A stretch of DNA of 64,000 nt from an uncultured Bacilli bacterium (GTDB lineage Bacteria > Bacillota_I > Bacilli_A > ML615J-28 > CAG-313), in contig CALVCV010000004.1 in the NCBI GenBank assembly GCA_944326155.1, positions 1 through 64,000 of the forward strand. Direction: 5' to 3'. The notes under the pieces are model-generated. The model searched no databases, had not been told where the DNA came from, and was given only the letters and a program-made list of their open reading frames with translations. Positions 51,701 through 60,595 of this stretch are shown piece after piece. Position numbers and translations under genes: made by a program. How positions within the stretch are numbered: the first letter of the stretch is position 1; the number at the start of each line of letters is the position of its first letter.

Positions 51701-53485
51701 TTATATTAGATTAGACGCTCTTTTTTTTAACTTTAAATTTTCTACAATATCTTGATAGGTGAGTAAAAGTACTTCACTATTTTGCAAGCCTTCAGCAACA
51801 ATACCAAAAGTATCACCTATAATTACATATTTAGTAATTTTAGCACTTTTATCAACTGGTACTTTGGCAAGATGTTCTAGCAAATAGTCAATTGGATTAT
51901 CTTCTTTTGTGAATTTGATGACTGATGGATCAACAAAATAAAGGGCAATCGCTTCTTTTAAGGCTTTATTTTCATAAACATAAAACGTAGATTTATCATC
52001 TTGATTAAGTTTTTCGTAAACATAAGCCAATTTTTCATCTACCAACCAAAGATTAGTTTTATTAGAAAAGGTATCTTCACCTGGTATAAAATATGCTTTT
52101 ACTAATTCTTCAACCGATAAATTAAATTTTAACAAACGTTCTAAAATATCGCCAGCAACAGCTCTTTTTAAAATGAGATTGGCAAATTCACTATGTAAAT
52201 TTTCACTAAGTGGTCCCACTAATTTTAAAAGTTTGTCTTTAGCTTCAGATGAGCCTTCTTGAAGAGTTTTATGAATTCTATCATAATTTTTTTGATTAAA
52301 CTTTAAATTAAGGCGGCTTAATTCCATCGATAATTTATCTTTGTTCAAAGCAATGTGATAGGAAATATTTTTTAATTCATCAGGTGCGTATTTGGTCAAA
52401 TATTTATATTGTGGACAATACGATTCAATATAGTCAAAAACTTGATTATTTCGAAGATTAATCATCGGTTCTAAATAATTTGTTAAAAAGGAACGCATTT
52501 CACTATATACTAGTTCATATAAATTAATAGCCAGTTCAAAATGAGGAAATTCTTCGTCTTTTTCATTTTCAAAAATAACATTACTAAAATATGTTCTTTC
52601 ACTATTTACATCCTTATCAAGGAATTCACCACTAACATAACACTGATAAATTGCCTTTTTACCATCAATTGCAAAAAAGTTCGGAATATCTTCAATATTG
52701 GTAATATCATAACTACAAACTACTCTATTTTGAGCACATATATATATTTTATGTTTAGAAGTTGTTGTGGCATGTAAGAAAACATGTCGAATGTCGAATT
52801 CCACATTATTATAACTGATTCTTTTACTTTGAGTTTTAATAAATTTTTCTTTTTCAAAAAAATGATTTAAATTTATTTTATCTATTTCATCTTCAATATC
52901 AATTTGTGGCATTGAACCAATTACAAAATATGTTGCAAAGTGTTCGATAATTTTGCTTGCAATATCTTTGAGTGAAACCTCTGTAACTGGTCGATATTCA
53001 GGATATAAATTACGTAGTAAAATGCGGGTTTCAATTTCCGTATTGCTGTCTACTTCTTTTACGGTTTCGTTATGAATTTCATCATCAATATTAAACTGAA
53101 AACTACGTTTATATTTTTTGCCATTTTCTTCAAATATACTTGTAACATATATCATTTCAAATGCTTTTAACCAGTTAATACGTCCAACACCTTTACCACC
53201 ACGTTCAATTTTATAATCGGAATCACTAGTAATGAAAGATTCATAGTTGCATTCAATAAAACCAATCCCATTATCTATAATTTCAATCGCAAAAATACCA
53301 GAAGTAAAGTCTGCAATCCGGTAGCTATCTCTTTCAATTCGAATTTTAATAAACGAATTAATAAAATGATGGTCTCTTTCTTCAATTGCTTGGATGGAAT
53401 TCATGATGGCCTCAAATAATGGCACAAAGGAATCACCAGTTGCTAATTTAAAATTTCTTACCCGATTTTTAAAATTGAATTTCAT
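51701..53485 (-). CDS. GHKL (Hsp90/MutL/MORC-like) ATPase of unknown function
   Basis: A 594-residue protein with an N-terminal GHKL ATP-binding domain: N-box E25 and N29 (LFEAIMNSIQAI), G1 DNGIG at 71-75, and G2 GGKGVGR at 96-102. A likely S5-like transducer follows (about 180-300) and then about 300 residues, largely helical, that I do not recognise. It lacks the histidine-kinase H-box, the MutL C-terminus and the Hsp90 middle domain. The start at 53485 has GAGG 8 nt upstream; the longer frame to 53551 contains the gene's own promoter. It sits alone between purB and a phosphatase gene. MORC-like GHKL proteins occur in anti-phage loci, so defence is possible but unproven. Confidence 0.75.
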   Translation of the reverse strand: MKFNFKNRVRNFKLATGDSFVPLFEAIMNSIQAIEERDHHFINSFIKIRIERDSYRIADFTSGIFAIEIIDNGIGFIECNYESFITSDSDYKIERGGKGVGRINWLKAFEMIYVTSIFEENGKKYKRSFQFNIDDEIHNETVKEVDSNTEIETRILLRNLYPEYRPVTEVSLKDIASKIIEHFATYFVIGSMPQIDIEDEIDKINLNHFFEKEKFIKTQSKRISYNNVEFDIRHVFLHATTTSKHKIYICAQNRVVCSYDITNIEDIPNFFAIDGKKAIYQCYVSGEFLDKDVNSERTYFSNVIFENEKDEEFPHFELAINLYELVYSEMRSFLTNYLEPMINLRNNQVFDYIESYCPQYKYLTKYAPDELKNISYHIALNKDKLSMELSRLNLKFNQKNYDRIHKTLQEGSSEAKDKLLKLVGPLSENLHSEFANLILKRAVAGDILERLLKFNLSVEELVKAYFIPGEDTFSNKTNLWLVDEKLAYVYEKLNQDDKSTFYVYENKALKEAIALYFVDPSVIKFTKEDNPIDYLLEHLAKVPVDKSAKITKYVIIGDTFGIVAEGLQNSEVLLLTYQDIVENLKLKKRASNLI

Positions 53486-53522
53486 AACTAATACCTCAAC
53501 TTTTATATCTTTTGACTTGTTT

Positions 53523-53551
53523 AGTATAACAAATTTCATCTTTTTTTGCAA
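53523..53551 (-). promoter_or_regulatory. Promoter of the GHKL ATPase gene
   Basis: Leftward TTGCAA (53546-53551), 17-bp spacer, TATACT (53523-53528), 38 nt upstream of the ATG at 53485. Confidence 0.6.
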
Positions 53552-53576
53552 ATAATATAAAAAGTTATGTTATAAT
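53546..53576 (+). promoter_or_regulatory. Promoter of the histidine-phosphatase gene
   Basis: Extended -10 TGTTATAAT (53568-53576) with TTGCAA (53546-53551) 19 bp upstream. TTGCAA is self-complementary and also serves as the -35 of the divergent GHKL gene. Confidence 0.55.
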
Positions 53577-53614
53577 AGTAATATATATAAAATTTTTAAA
53601 TTCAAGGAGTTACA

Positions 53615-54184
53615 ATGAATACATTAATTTGCCTAGTTCGTCATGGTCAAACTGACTGGAATAAACAATTTTTAATTCAAGGGCGTTATGATATTCCCTT
53701 AAATGATGAAGGTCGCAAACAAATTGCAAAAACTATCTTGCGCTTAAAAAATTATGATATTAAATGGGATGTTTTTTTAAGTAGTCCCCTTATAAGAGCC
53801 AAAGAAACATGTGAGATTATTAAAAAAAATCTTGGATATCAAGAGAATGAAATTATCATTCGCAACAATTTAATTGAACGAGAATTTGGTGAAGCTGATG
53901 GCATTCAAATTAATGATGCGGTATATGCTCGTATTTTAAAAAATGACTATGCAAATATTGAAACTTCAATCGCAATTAGTAAGCGAGCGCTAGATGAAAT
54001 TATGGCTATTGATAAAGCACATGCTGGAAAAAAAGTATTAGTCGTTACCCATTCTCACTTCATTAAAGCTTTATTCACCCAGCTTGATTCCACCTTAACT
54101 TTTCAGTCTTTTTTAGCAAATGGAGCTTTAAATTTTTTAGAAATCAAAGATGGTAAAGTGATTCGTTTTGCTTTTAATCAATAA
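53615..54184 (+). CDS. Histidine phosphatase family protein (phosphoglycerate-mutase-like)
   Basis: A 189-residue branch-1 histidine phosphatase. The phospho-acceptor is H10 in LVRHGQTDWN; SSPLIRAKETCEII supplies the second Arg, IEREFGEADG the acid and VTHSHFIKAL the second His. At 189 residues it is shorter than true cofactor-dependent phosphoglycerate mutase (about 230-250) and fits broad-specificity or PhoE/CobC-like phosphatases. AAGGAG lies 6 nt before the ATG. It is a single-gene unit with a promoter and a shared terminator. Substrate unknown. Confidence 0.9.
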   Translation: MNTLICLVRHGQTDWNKQFLIQGRYDIPLNDEGRKQIAKTILRLKNYDIKWDVFLSSPLIRAKETCEIIKKNLGYQENEIIIRNNLIEREFGEADGIQINDAVYARILKNDYANIETSIAISKRALDEIMAIDKAHAGKKVLVVTHSHFIKALFTQLDSTLTFQSFLANGALNFLEIKDGKVIRFAFNQ

Positions 54185-54234
54185 AATTTATAGTTTTTTT
54201 AATATGCAAATATTTCCTATGAAAATTAAAAAAT

Positions 54235-54280
54235 AAAACGTTAGCATAACTGTTTTTTTAGTATGTCTAACGTTTTTTTT
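54235..54280. terminator. Bidirectional terminator between the phosphatase gene and fhs
   Basis: AAAACGTTAG (54235-54244) pairs with CTAACGTTTT (54267-54276), followed by further T rightward and preceded by an A-rich stretch; an inner ATA/TAT can extend it. The stretch 54185-54234 looks empty. Confidence 0.7.
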
Positions 54281-54294
54281 ATTTTAGTTATTTT

Positions 54295-55962
54295 TTAGAA
54301 TAACCCTGAAATTTTACCATTTTCATCGACATCAATTCCCTCAGCAGCAGGTACTTTTGGTAATCCTGGCATTGTCATAATTTTACCTGTTAAAACAACG
54401 ATAAAGCCTGCACCAGCACTAATTTTAACATTTCTTATGGTTACTATAAAATCAGTTGGTGCACCTAATTTTGTTGCATCATCAGAAAAGCTATATTGTG
54501 TTTTAGCAATACAAATTGGTAATTTGCTAAATCCTAATTCAGTTAAACGTTTGATTTGTTCTTGAGCGTTTTTCAATATTTTGATATCACTACCACCATA
54601 TACTTTGGTGACAACCGCTTTAATCTTTTCTTCAATTGATAAATCATCCATATAACTAAACTGGAAGTCATTTTTTTCTTCACAAAGTTTGATAACTTCT
54701 TTAGCAAGAGCAATACCACCTTTACCACCTTCTGCCCAAACAGTCGATAACACAACATTCACACCAAGTTCTTTGCATTTTTTAATAATTAATTCAACTT
54801 CTTTATCAGTGTCAGTTGGAAAACGATTGATTGCAACAACCGAAGGTAGTTTATAGACATTTTTAATGTTTGATACATGTCTTAAAAGATTAGGAATACC
54901 TGCCTCAAGTGCCTCTAAATCTTCCTTTGCTAAGGAATCTTTTGAAAGTCCACCATGCATTTTTAATGCTCTAATTGTAGCTACAATGACTACTGCATCA
55001 GGTTTTAAACCTGCTACGCGGCATTTGATGTCTAAGAATTTTTCTGCACCAAGGTCAGCACCAAAACCTGCCTCAGTTACCACATAATCACCTAGTTTTA
55101 ATGCAAGTTTTGTTGCAACCACCGAATTACAACCATGAGCAATATTTGCAAATGGTCCACCATGTACCAGTGCAGGTGTATGTTCTAAAGTTTGAACAAG
55201 ATTAGGTTTTAAGGCATCTTTTAATAATGCTGCCATTGCACCTTCTGCTTTTAAATCATGAGCAGTAACTGGTTTATCATCAGTTGTATAACCAACAATG
55301 ATTCTACCAAGACGCTCCTTTAAATCAGTAATCGAATTAGCAAGACATAAAACTGCCATAATTTCTGATGCAACAGTAATATCATAACCATCTTGACGCT
55401 CAACGCCATTAAATTTACCACCTTGACCATCTGTAATAAAACGAAGTTGGCGATCATTCATATCGACACATCTACGCCAAGTAATTTTATTAATATCAAT
55501 ACCTAATTCGTTTCCTTGATAGATATGATTATCTAACATTGCAGCAAGCAAATTATTTGCGGCACCGATTGCATGAAAATCGCCAGTAAAATGTAAATTA
55601 ATATCTTCCATTGGGACAACTTGAGCATATCCACCACCAGCTGCTCCACCTTTGATACCAAATACGGGACCAAGCGATGGCTCTCTTAAGGCAACCATAA
55701 CATTTTTACCAATTGCTTTTAGACCATCAGCTAATCCGATAGTCGTTGTTGTTTTACCTTCACCTGCAGGAGTTGGGGTAATTGCAGTTACAAGAATCAA
55801 CTTACCATTTGGTTTTTTTAAATCTTTCATAATTGAAAGATCAACCTTAGCTTTATAATTGCCATATTGTTCTAAATACTTTTCATCAATTTTGGCTGCC
55901 TTGGCAATTTCTTTAATGTTTTCGGGTTTGACCGATTGTGCAATTTGAATATCTGTTAACAT
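54295..55962 (-). CDS. fhs: Formate--tetrahydrofolate ligase
   Basis: A 555-residue enzyme that makes 10-formyl-THF from formate, THF and ATP, feeding purine and fMet synthesis. The ATP site [18 protein letters not shown], the [20 protein letters not shown] block and the C-terminal DIKILKNAQ and [20 protein letters not shown] match the family. Full length. AGGAGG precedes the ATG. It is not linked to folD here. A link with the nearby purine genes is metabolic, not operonic. Confidence 0.97.
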   Translation of the reverse strand: MLTDIQIAQSVKPENIKEIAKAAKIDEKYLEQYGNYKAKVDLSIMKDLKKPNGKLILVTAITPTPAGEGKTTTTIGLADGLKAIGKNVMVALREPSLGPVFGIKGGAAGGGYAQVVPMEDINLHFTGDFHAIGAANNLLAAMLDNHIYQGNELGIDINKITWRRCVDMNDRQLRFITDGQGGKFNGVERQDGYDITVASEIMAVLCLANSITDLKERLGRIIVGYTTDDKPVTAHDLKAEGAMAALLKDALKPNLVQTLEHTPALVHGGPFANIAHGCNSVVATKLALKLGDYVVTEAGFGADLGAEKFLDIKCRVAGLKPDAVVIVATIRALKMHGGLSKDSLAKEDLEALEAGIPNLLRHVSNIKNVYKLPSVVAINRFPTDTDKEVELIIKKCKELGVNVVLSTVWAEGGKGGIALAKEVIKLCEEKNDFQFSYMDDLSIEEKIKAVVTKVYGGSDIKILKNAQEQIKRLTELGFSKLPICIAKTQYSFSDDATKLGAPTDFIVTIRNVKISAGAGFIVVLTGKIMTMPGLPKVPAAEGIDVDENGKISGLF

Positions 55963-56033
55963 AGTTCATCCTCCTAATATTTTACTATTTTTTATTCTTA
56001 ATTGATAGTTTAAATTATATCTTTAAATAAAAA

Positions 56034-56954
56034 TTAAAAAGTAATAGCACAACTTACATTTGGATATGGTATTTTCATTATAAGTGTACCATCTTCAACA
56101 TCAATAAAACTGATATTATTCGAATTTTTATTTAAACTAATAATATACTTCTTACTGTCATCTAATATCATATGTCTTGAATGTTTCCCATAAACATCAA
56201 ACATCGTTTGATAGATAAGCAAATGATTTTTTAATTCATAGACAGTAATCTTTTCAAGTCCTCTATTGGAAACGTATAAATGATGATTATGAACCAACAA
56301 AGTTGCACCATAACTTTCTACATCAATATGATTTAAAGTAGAAATAACTTGTAGCAATTTTTCTTCCTTATCTAATACTAAAACCTCATTGGAATATTCA
56401 CTTACGACATATGTATATCCATCATACATCATCCCATGCCTTGGGCCTGTTTTTTTAGGTAATATTATTCTTTTTTCTAAATTTAAGTCTTTATTACATC
56501 TATAAATCATATCACCTATAATATTGATAATATATACTTTTTCTTCATCTTCACTTAGATATACACAATGACACTTTGATGGGAAATGAATATCTTTTAT
56601 ATATATAAGATTGCTAAAAAAACCTCCATCAAAATCAATTTTCATATAGGCGCCATCAAAGTAACTTGCACCATAAATCCGCTTGTGTTTTTTGGAATAC
56701 ACAAGATGAGTTAAAGATTCTCCAGGTATACTCATCCTTGACAATTCGATAAGACTATTACCTTTTATTTGATAAGATACAAGAGCTAAAGGCTCTTTGG
56801 TATAACTAACAATAAAATCATCTATCTTCACAAAAAAAGTTGGTTCATTTAACTTTTTTTGATCTAATATTTGATATGTTTTTCTTTTTATATCAACATC
56901 CAAATAAGAAAGTGCAAATTCATCTGTATTATAACTTGAAACTATCAATTTCAT
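56034..56954 (-). CDS. Lactonase/YVTN-type beta-propeller protein
   Basis: A 306-residue soluble protein with repeated beta-strand blades (GASYFDGAYMKIDFDG; KTGPRHGMMYDGYTYVVSEY; NEVLVLDKEEKLLQV; LYVSNRGLEKITVYEL). The GPRH block followed by YxVSEYSNxVxVL is characteristic of the lactonase_7/6-phosphogluconolactonase family, though these lactonases are usually about 340 residues. No signal peptide. The substrate is uncertain; the name rests on fold and motif. AAAGGA precedes the ATG. It lies between fhs and the coat-protein cassette as a separate unit. Confidence 0.78.
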   Translation of the reverse strand: MKLIVSSYNTDEFALSYLDVDIKRKTYQILDQKKLNEPTFFVKIDDFIVSYTKEPLALVSYQIKGNSLIELSRMSIPGESLTHLVYSKKHKRIYGASYFDGAYMKIDFDGGFFSNLIYIKDIHFPSKCHCVYLSEDEEKVYIINIIGDMIYRCNKDLNLEKRIILPKKTGPRHGMMYDGYTYVVSEYSNEVLVLDKEEKLLQVISTLNHIDVESYGATLLVHNHHLYVSNRGLEKITVYELKNHLLIYQTMFDVYGKHSRHMILDDSKKYIISLNKNSNNISFIDVEDGTLIMKIPYPNVSCAITF

Positions 56955-57020
56955 ATTTTAATCCTTTGCTATCTTTTAATGAATTATATCTATTTTACCA
57001 TAAATAGTTATCAAAAGCAA

Positions 57021-57070
57021 AAAAAATATCTTTCAAATAGTTAATATGACATATTTGAAAGATATTTTTT
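57021..57070 (-). terminator. Terminator of the CotF-like cassette
   Basis: A 19-bp perfect stem (57021-57039 with 57052-57070) with a 12-nt loop, immediately after the stop codon, with a T-run leftward. Confidence 0.85.
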
Positions 57071-57071
57071 A

Positions 57072-57320
57072 TTATTTTTGGGTTGCAAATTTAAGATAGG
57101 CTTTTTTTACTTCTGTGGTATCAGCCATCTGTGTTTGATACCAACCCTTTTGCTCCATCTTTTGATAAATTTCTGATTGCATAATAAGTAGTTCATTTAA
57201 ACTATTGTGAAACGTCGAAAGGACATAAGGGGTAGATGATTCAATTGTTCCATGCATATATAAATCACATAGTCCTTTACTAACAAGTAGTAAATCTTCC
57301 ATTAATGTTTTATCTTCCAC
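57072..57320 (-). CDS. CotF-family spore coat protein (second gene of pair)
   Basis: An 82-residue, all-helical protein matching the Coat F family: LMEDLLLVSKGLCDLYMHGT, then LNELLIMQSEIYQKMEQKGW and YQTQMADTTEVKKA (family GWYxxxxAxxxxIxxA). CotF-type proteins are small ferritin-like helical coat components. The start is the GTG at 57320, 8 nt after AGGAGG; a GTG at 57329 abuts that site. Its start overlaps the end of the partner gene by 11 nt, so the two are translationally coupled. Expression in the mother cell during sporulation is inferred. Confidence 0.82.
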   Translation of the reverse strand: MEDKTLMEDLLLVSKGLCDLYMHGTIESSTPYVLSTFHNSLNELLIMQSEIYQKMEQKGWYQTQMADTTEVKKAYLKFATQK

Positions 57321-57504
57321 TTGTGGCACCTCCTAAAACATTTAAAAATCTTGTCTCTAAAGCTTGATTTTTTTGACTCAAAGTTTGAACAAAGGCTTTT
57401 AAAGTTGGATCTTGAAGATTTTGTGCATATATATCACAAAGGGTTTTCATGTGTTTAAGATGTCCTAAAGCATCTTCAACATACAATAATTCTTTTTCTG
57501 TCAT
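57310..57504 (-). CDS. CotF-family small spore coat protein (first gene of pair)
   Basis: A 64-residue helical protein (MTEKELLYVEDALGHLKHMK..., then CDIYAQNLQDPTLKAFVQTL) of the short Coat-F-like type that usually precedes a second Coat F gene in Bacillota. The start is the ATG at 57504, 8 nt after AAGGAGG; the frame upstream runs through that ribosome-binding site. No confident sporulation promoter was recognised in the 66-nt gap to htpG. A GTATA motif there is not followed by a good -10. Confidence 0.8.
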   Translation of the reverse strand: MTEKELLYVEDALGHLKHMKTLCDIYAQNLQDPTLKAFVQTLSQKNQALETRFLNVLGGATSGR

Positions 57505-57570
57505 CGGTAAATCCTCCTTCAAAATTATTTTTAGCAGAATTTACCTTTTTATACATTCACGTTTCTTTTT

Positions 57571-59514
57571 TTAGTTAATACTTTTAATCATTAATTTGCA
57601 CATTAGATTAGAAAACTCTACACTATTTTGAAGTTTAAAGCCTTCCATCAAAAGAGCTTGATTATATAAAAGATTAGCATAGTCTTTAATATCTTCAGGA
57701 TTTTCACTATATAATTTATTTAATGAAGTAAATAATTCATGATTAGGATTGATTTCCAAAATTCTTTCGGCTTTAATCTTATCATTTGTTGGCATAGCCT
57801 CAATTACTTTTTCCATTTCAAATGAAACACCATCGCCGCTTACTAAGCAAACAGGAGAATCAACAAGACGCTTTGATAAAACAACATCTTTAACCTCTTC
57901 TTTTAAAGCATCTTTTAAAGCCTTTAATAACTCTTGGCTATCTTTTTGTTTTTCCTCCAATTCTTCTTTTTCTTCTTTGGTCGTAAAATCATCTAATGTA
58001 GATTGGTTAATTGATTTAAATTCATGGTCATCATATTTATTTAAAATCTTTAAAAGAAATTCATCTACATCGTCTGTTAATATTAAAACATCATAGCCAT
58101 ATTTCTTAACAATATCCATTTGAGGCATTGATAAAACTTCCGCTTTTGATTTGCCTGAAGCATAATAGATGTCTTTTTGGCCTTCTTTCATTTGTTCAAC
58201 ATATTCTTTAAAAGTAATCATTTTATCAGAATTTACACTACTATAAATGAGTAAATCCTGTAACATTTCTTTTTTAGAACCATAATTTTCATAAGCACCA
58301 AATTTTAAATTAATACCATAATTTTTAAAGAAAGTAAGATATTTATCAAAATCTTCTTTTTGAAGACTTGCTAATTTATTTATAATCTTCTTTTCAATAT
58401 TTTTTTGCATTAATGTTAATACTTTATTTTGTTGTAACATTTCACGGCTAATATTAAGTGATAAATCACTAGAGTCTACAACACCTTTGACAAATCGTAA
58501 GTAGTCAGGAATTAACTCTTTACATTTATCCATGATAAATACGCCTTTAGAATAAAGTTGAAGACCTTTTTCATAATCAATAGAATGTAAGTTACGAGGA
58601 GGTAATTGTGGAATAAATAAAAGTGTGTCATAATTTATATTACCTTCAACATGAAACATTAGATGTAGCAAAGGTTTTTCAAAATCATAGAACTTTTGCA
58701 TATAGAACTCATCTAAGGCTTCATCTGTTACATCACTTTTATTCTTTTTCCAAAGAGGAATCATTGAATTTAAAGTGGTAAGGTTTCTCACTTCATCATA
58801 TTCACCTTCAATTTCTTTTCCTTTATCATCTAGTTTTGGTTCTTCTTTGGTCATATACATTGTAATTGGATATCTAATATAGTCAGAATATTTTTTAACC
58901 AAATATTGAAGATTATATTCATCTAAATATTGATCAAAATCAACGTCTAGTTTGCCTTCTTCACCTTTAATATTATCTTTTAAATATAGAGTAATAGTTG
59001 TACCATCTGTAACTTTACTTGATTCTTCAATTTCATAAGTATCTTCACCAGTTGAAGTAAATAAGTATCCTTTATCACTAAATGGTGACTTGGTATCCAC
59101 TACTACTTTCTTACTAACCATGAAACAAGAATAGAAGCCAACACCAAATTGACCAATGGTTTCAAGTGCATCTTTGTGTTCGTCTTTACTATTTTCTAGG
59201 TTTTTAATAAAATTGAGAGTTCCTGATTTGGCAATAGTACCTAAGTTATCATTTACTTCATCATAGGTCATTCCAATACCATTATCAGAGATGGTTAAAG
59301 TTCTTGCCTCCTTATTTATCTCAATATGAATTTCATAGTCATTACGTTTGGCAAGTGAATCGTCAGTTAATGATAAATAATGATACTTATCAATTGCATC
59401 AGATGCGTTAGACAATAGTTCTCTTAAAAATATTTCTTGATTGGTATAAATAGAATTTACCATTAAGTCGAGTAATCTTTTGGATTCAGTTTTAAATTCT
59501 TTAATTTCACTCAT
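57571..59514 (-). CDS. htpG: Molecular chaperone HtpG (Hsp90)
   Basis: A 647-residue Hsp90. The N-terminal GHKL ATP site has LLSNASDAIDKY (N-box) and DNGIGMTYDEV with GQFGVGFYSCFMV; the middle domain contains DLSLNISREMLQQN with the catalytic-loop Arg; the C-terminal dimerisation domain is present and, as usual in bacteria, has no MEEVD tail. Length fits. Upstream is a perfect CIRCE element and a TTGACA/TATAAT promoter, so it is likely repressed by HrcA and induced by heat. Confidence 0.97.
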   Translation of the reverse strand: MSEIKEFKTESKRLLDLMVNSIYTNQEIFLRELLSNASDAIDKYHYLSLTDDSLAKRNDYEIHIEINKEARTLTISDNGIGMTYDEVNDNLGTIAKSGTLNFIKNLENSKDEHKDALETIGQFGVGFYSCFMVSKKVVVDTKSPFSDKGYLFTSTGEDTYEIEESSKVTDGTTITLYLKDNIKGEEGKLDVDFDQYLDEYNLQYLVKKYSDYIRYPITMYMTKEEPKLDDKGKEIEGEYDEVRNLTTLNSMIPLWKKNKSDVTDEALDEFYMQKFYDFEKPLLHLMFHVEGNINYDTLLFIPQLPPRNLHSIDYEKGLQLYSKGVFIMDKCKELIPDYLRFVKGVVDSSDLSLNISREMLQQNKVLTLMQKNIEKKIINKLASLQKEDFDKYLTFFKNYGINLKFGAYENYGSKKEMLQDLLIYSSVNSDKMITFKEYVEQMKEGQKDIYYASGKSKAEVLSMPQMDIVKKYGYDVLILTDDVDEFLLKILNKYDDHEFKSINQSTLDDFTTKEEKEELEEKQKDSQELLKALKDALKEEVKDVVLSKRLVDSPVCLVSGDGVSFEMEKVIEAMPTNDKIKAERILEINPNHELFTSLNKLYSENPEDIKDYANLLYNQALLMEGFKLQNSVEFSNLMCKLMIKSIN

Positions 59515-59527
59515 ATGTTTTACTCCT

Positions 59528-59554
59528 TTAGCACTCAGATTAAATGAGTGCTAA
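59528..59554. promoter_or_regulatory. CIRCE operator (HrcA site) of htpG
   Basis: TTAGCACTC-N9-GAGTGCTAA, a perfect match to the CIRCE inverted repeat bound by HrcA. It lies between the -10 and the start codon, the normal position for repression. Confidence 0.95.
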
Positions 59555-59558
59555 TATT

Positions 59559-59586
59559 ATTATACCCATTTTATTCCATTTGTCAA
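59559..59586 (-). promoter_or_regulatory. Sigma-A promoter of htpG
   Basis: Leftward TTGACA (59581-59586), 16-bp spacer, TATAAT (59559-59564), directly upstream of CIRCE. Confidence 0.88.
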
Positions 59587-59612
59587 TAGGTTTAGCATTT
59601 TTTTTTAAAATA

Positions 59613-59640
59613 AAAAACTGAAATTTAAATTTCAGTTTTT
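59613..59640 (-). terminator. Terminator of the DUF3737 gene
   Basis: A 28-bp palindrome, AAAAACTGAAATTT paired with AAATTTCAGTTTTT, overlapping the stop codon and followed leftward by a T-rich run. Confidence 0.8.
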
Positions 59641-60493
59641 ATAATTCTTTTTTCTCACGAATTAAAATAGTTCCCTTACAGCCATAGATTTCATCATTCC
59701 AAATGATGTCGCCCACTGAATCAACTTCAATTTGACCAGATAAAGGATTTTTAATACTATCTACATGACCTTTAATTGTCGCATGTACATCACTATTTTC
59801 AAACGATAAATCAGTTTTCACCATTGTACAATCTTCAAGTATTAAATTTTGGCAATAACAAAGAGGTTGTGTACCTTCTATTGTACAATTGATAAAGGTA
59901 ATATTTTTGGCATACCAAGCAAGATATTCGCCTTTAACATAGCAGTTTTTGATGACAACATTTTCACTATGCCAAAAAGCATCTTTTGTATCTAAAAAAC
60001 TATTCTCAATCGTTAAATTTTTACAATATTGAAATGAATACTTACCAGTAAATTTCATATTTTTAATGGTTATATTTTTACTATCAAAGAAGGCATATTC
60101 ACCTTCTAAAGTGGAATTTGTCATTTGTAAATCAGTAATTTTCCAACCAAATTTTTTTGATATAATATTACAATGATTTATCTTAATATTTTGACATTCT
60201 CTTAAAGCTTTAATGCCCTCAAGTAATGAATTTTCAATTGAGACATCATGACAATACCATAAAGCAGCACGACAACATTCAGTCATTGTAGTATTGGTAA
60301 TCGTTACAGGATAAGTATGCCAGATTGGATAACGAAGATTGAAAAAACAATCTGTAATATTAATATTACGACATTCCTTAATAGCCGATTCGCCATCTTT
60401 TGGCCCATCAAATCGGCAATTGATAATATTAGCATCTACAGTATGATAAAGTGCTCTTTCTTCATCTAAAGTTAAATTTTTTATATCTTTCAT
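59639..60493 (-). CDS. DUF3737 family right-handed beta-helix protein
   Basis: A 284-residue protein built of roughly 20-residue coils (xNxxIxNSxFxx...A.W.C.xV) such as CRAALWYCHDVSIENSLLEG, ENSFLDTKDAFWHSENVVIK and YCQNLILEDCTM. The pattern and length match DUF3737, a cytoplasmic right-handed parallel beta-helix family related to pentapeptide repeats; its function is unknown. No signal peptide. GGTGGTGAT precedes the ATG. It is a single-gene unit with its own terminator. Confidence 0.85.
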   Translation of the reverse strand: MKDIKNLTLDEERALYHTVDANIINCRFDGPKDGESAIKECRNINITDCFFNLRYPIWHTYPVTITNTTMTECCRAALWYCHDVSIENSLLEGIKALRECQNIKINHCNIISKKFGWKITDLQMTNSTLEGEYAFFDSKNITIKNMKFTGKYSFQYCKNLTIENSFLDTKDAFWHSENVVIKNCYVKGEYLAWYAKNITFINCTIEGTQPLCYCQNLILEDCTMVKTDLSFENSDVHATIKGHVDSIKNPLSGQIEVDSVGDIIWNDEIYGCKGTILIREKKEL

Positions 60494-60553
60494 GATATCA
60501 CCACCTTTTTAAGTATATCATAACTTTTGTTATTCATATTTTATTTTGCTTTA

Positions 60554-60595
60554 AAAATAGAAAAAGTTCTTCAATTGAAGAACTTTTTCTATTTT
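60554..60595 (-). terminator. Terminator of the beta-helix lipoprotein gene
   Basis: A 19-bp perfect stem (60554-60572 with 60577-60595) with an AATT loop, overlapping the stop codon. Confidence 0.85.

Noticed and set aside
53486-53551. Longer N-terminus for the GHKL ATPase starting at 53551
   Set aside because: The segment contains the gene's promoter and no RBS, while the ATG at 53485 has GAGG at normal spacing.
57749-58096. 115-codon rightward open frame
   Set aside because: Antisense to htpG, Ser/Phe-rich composition typical of a shadow of a Glu/Lys-rich gene; no RBS.
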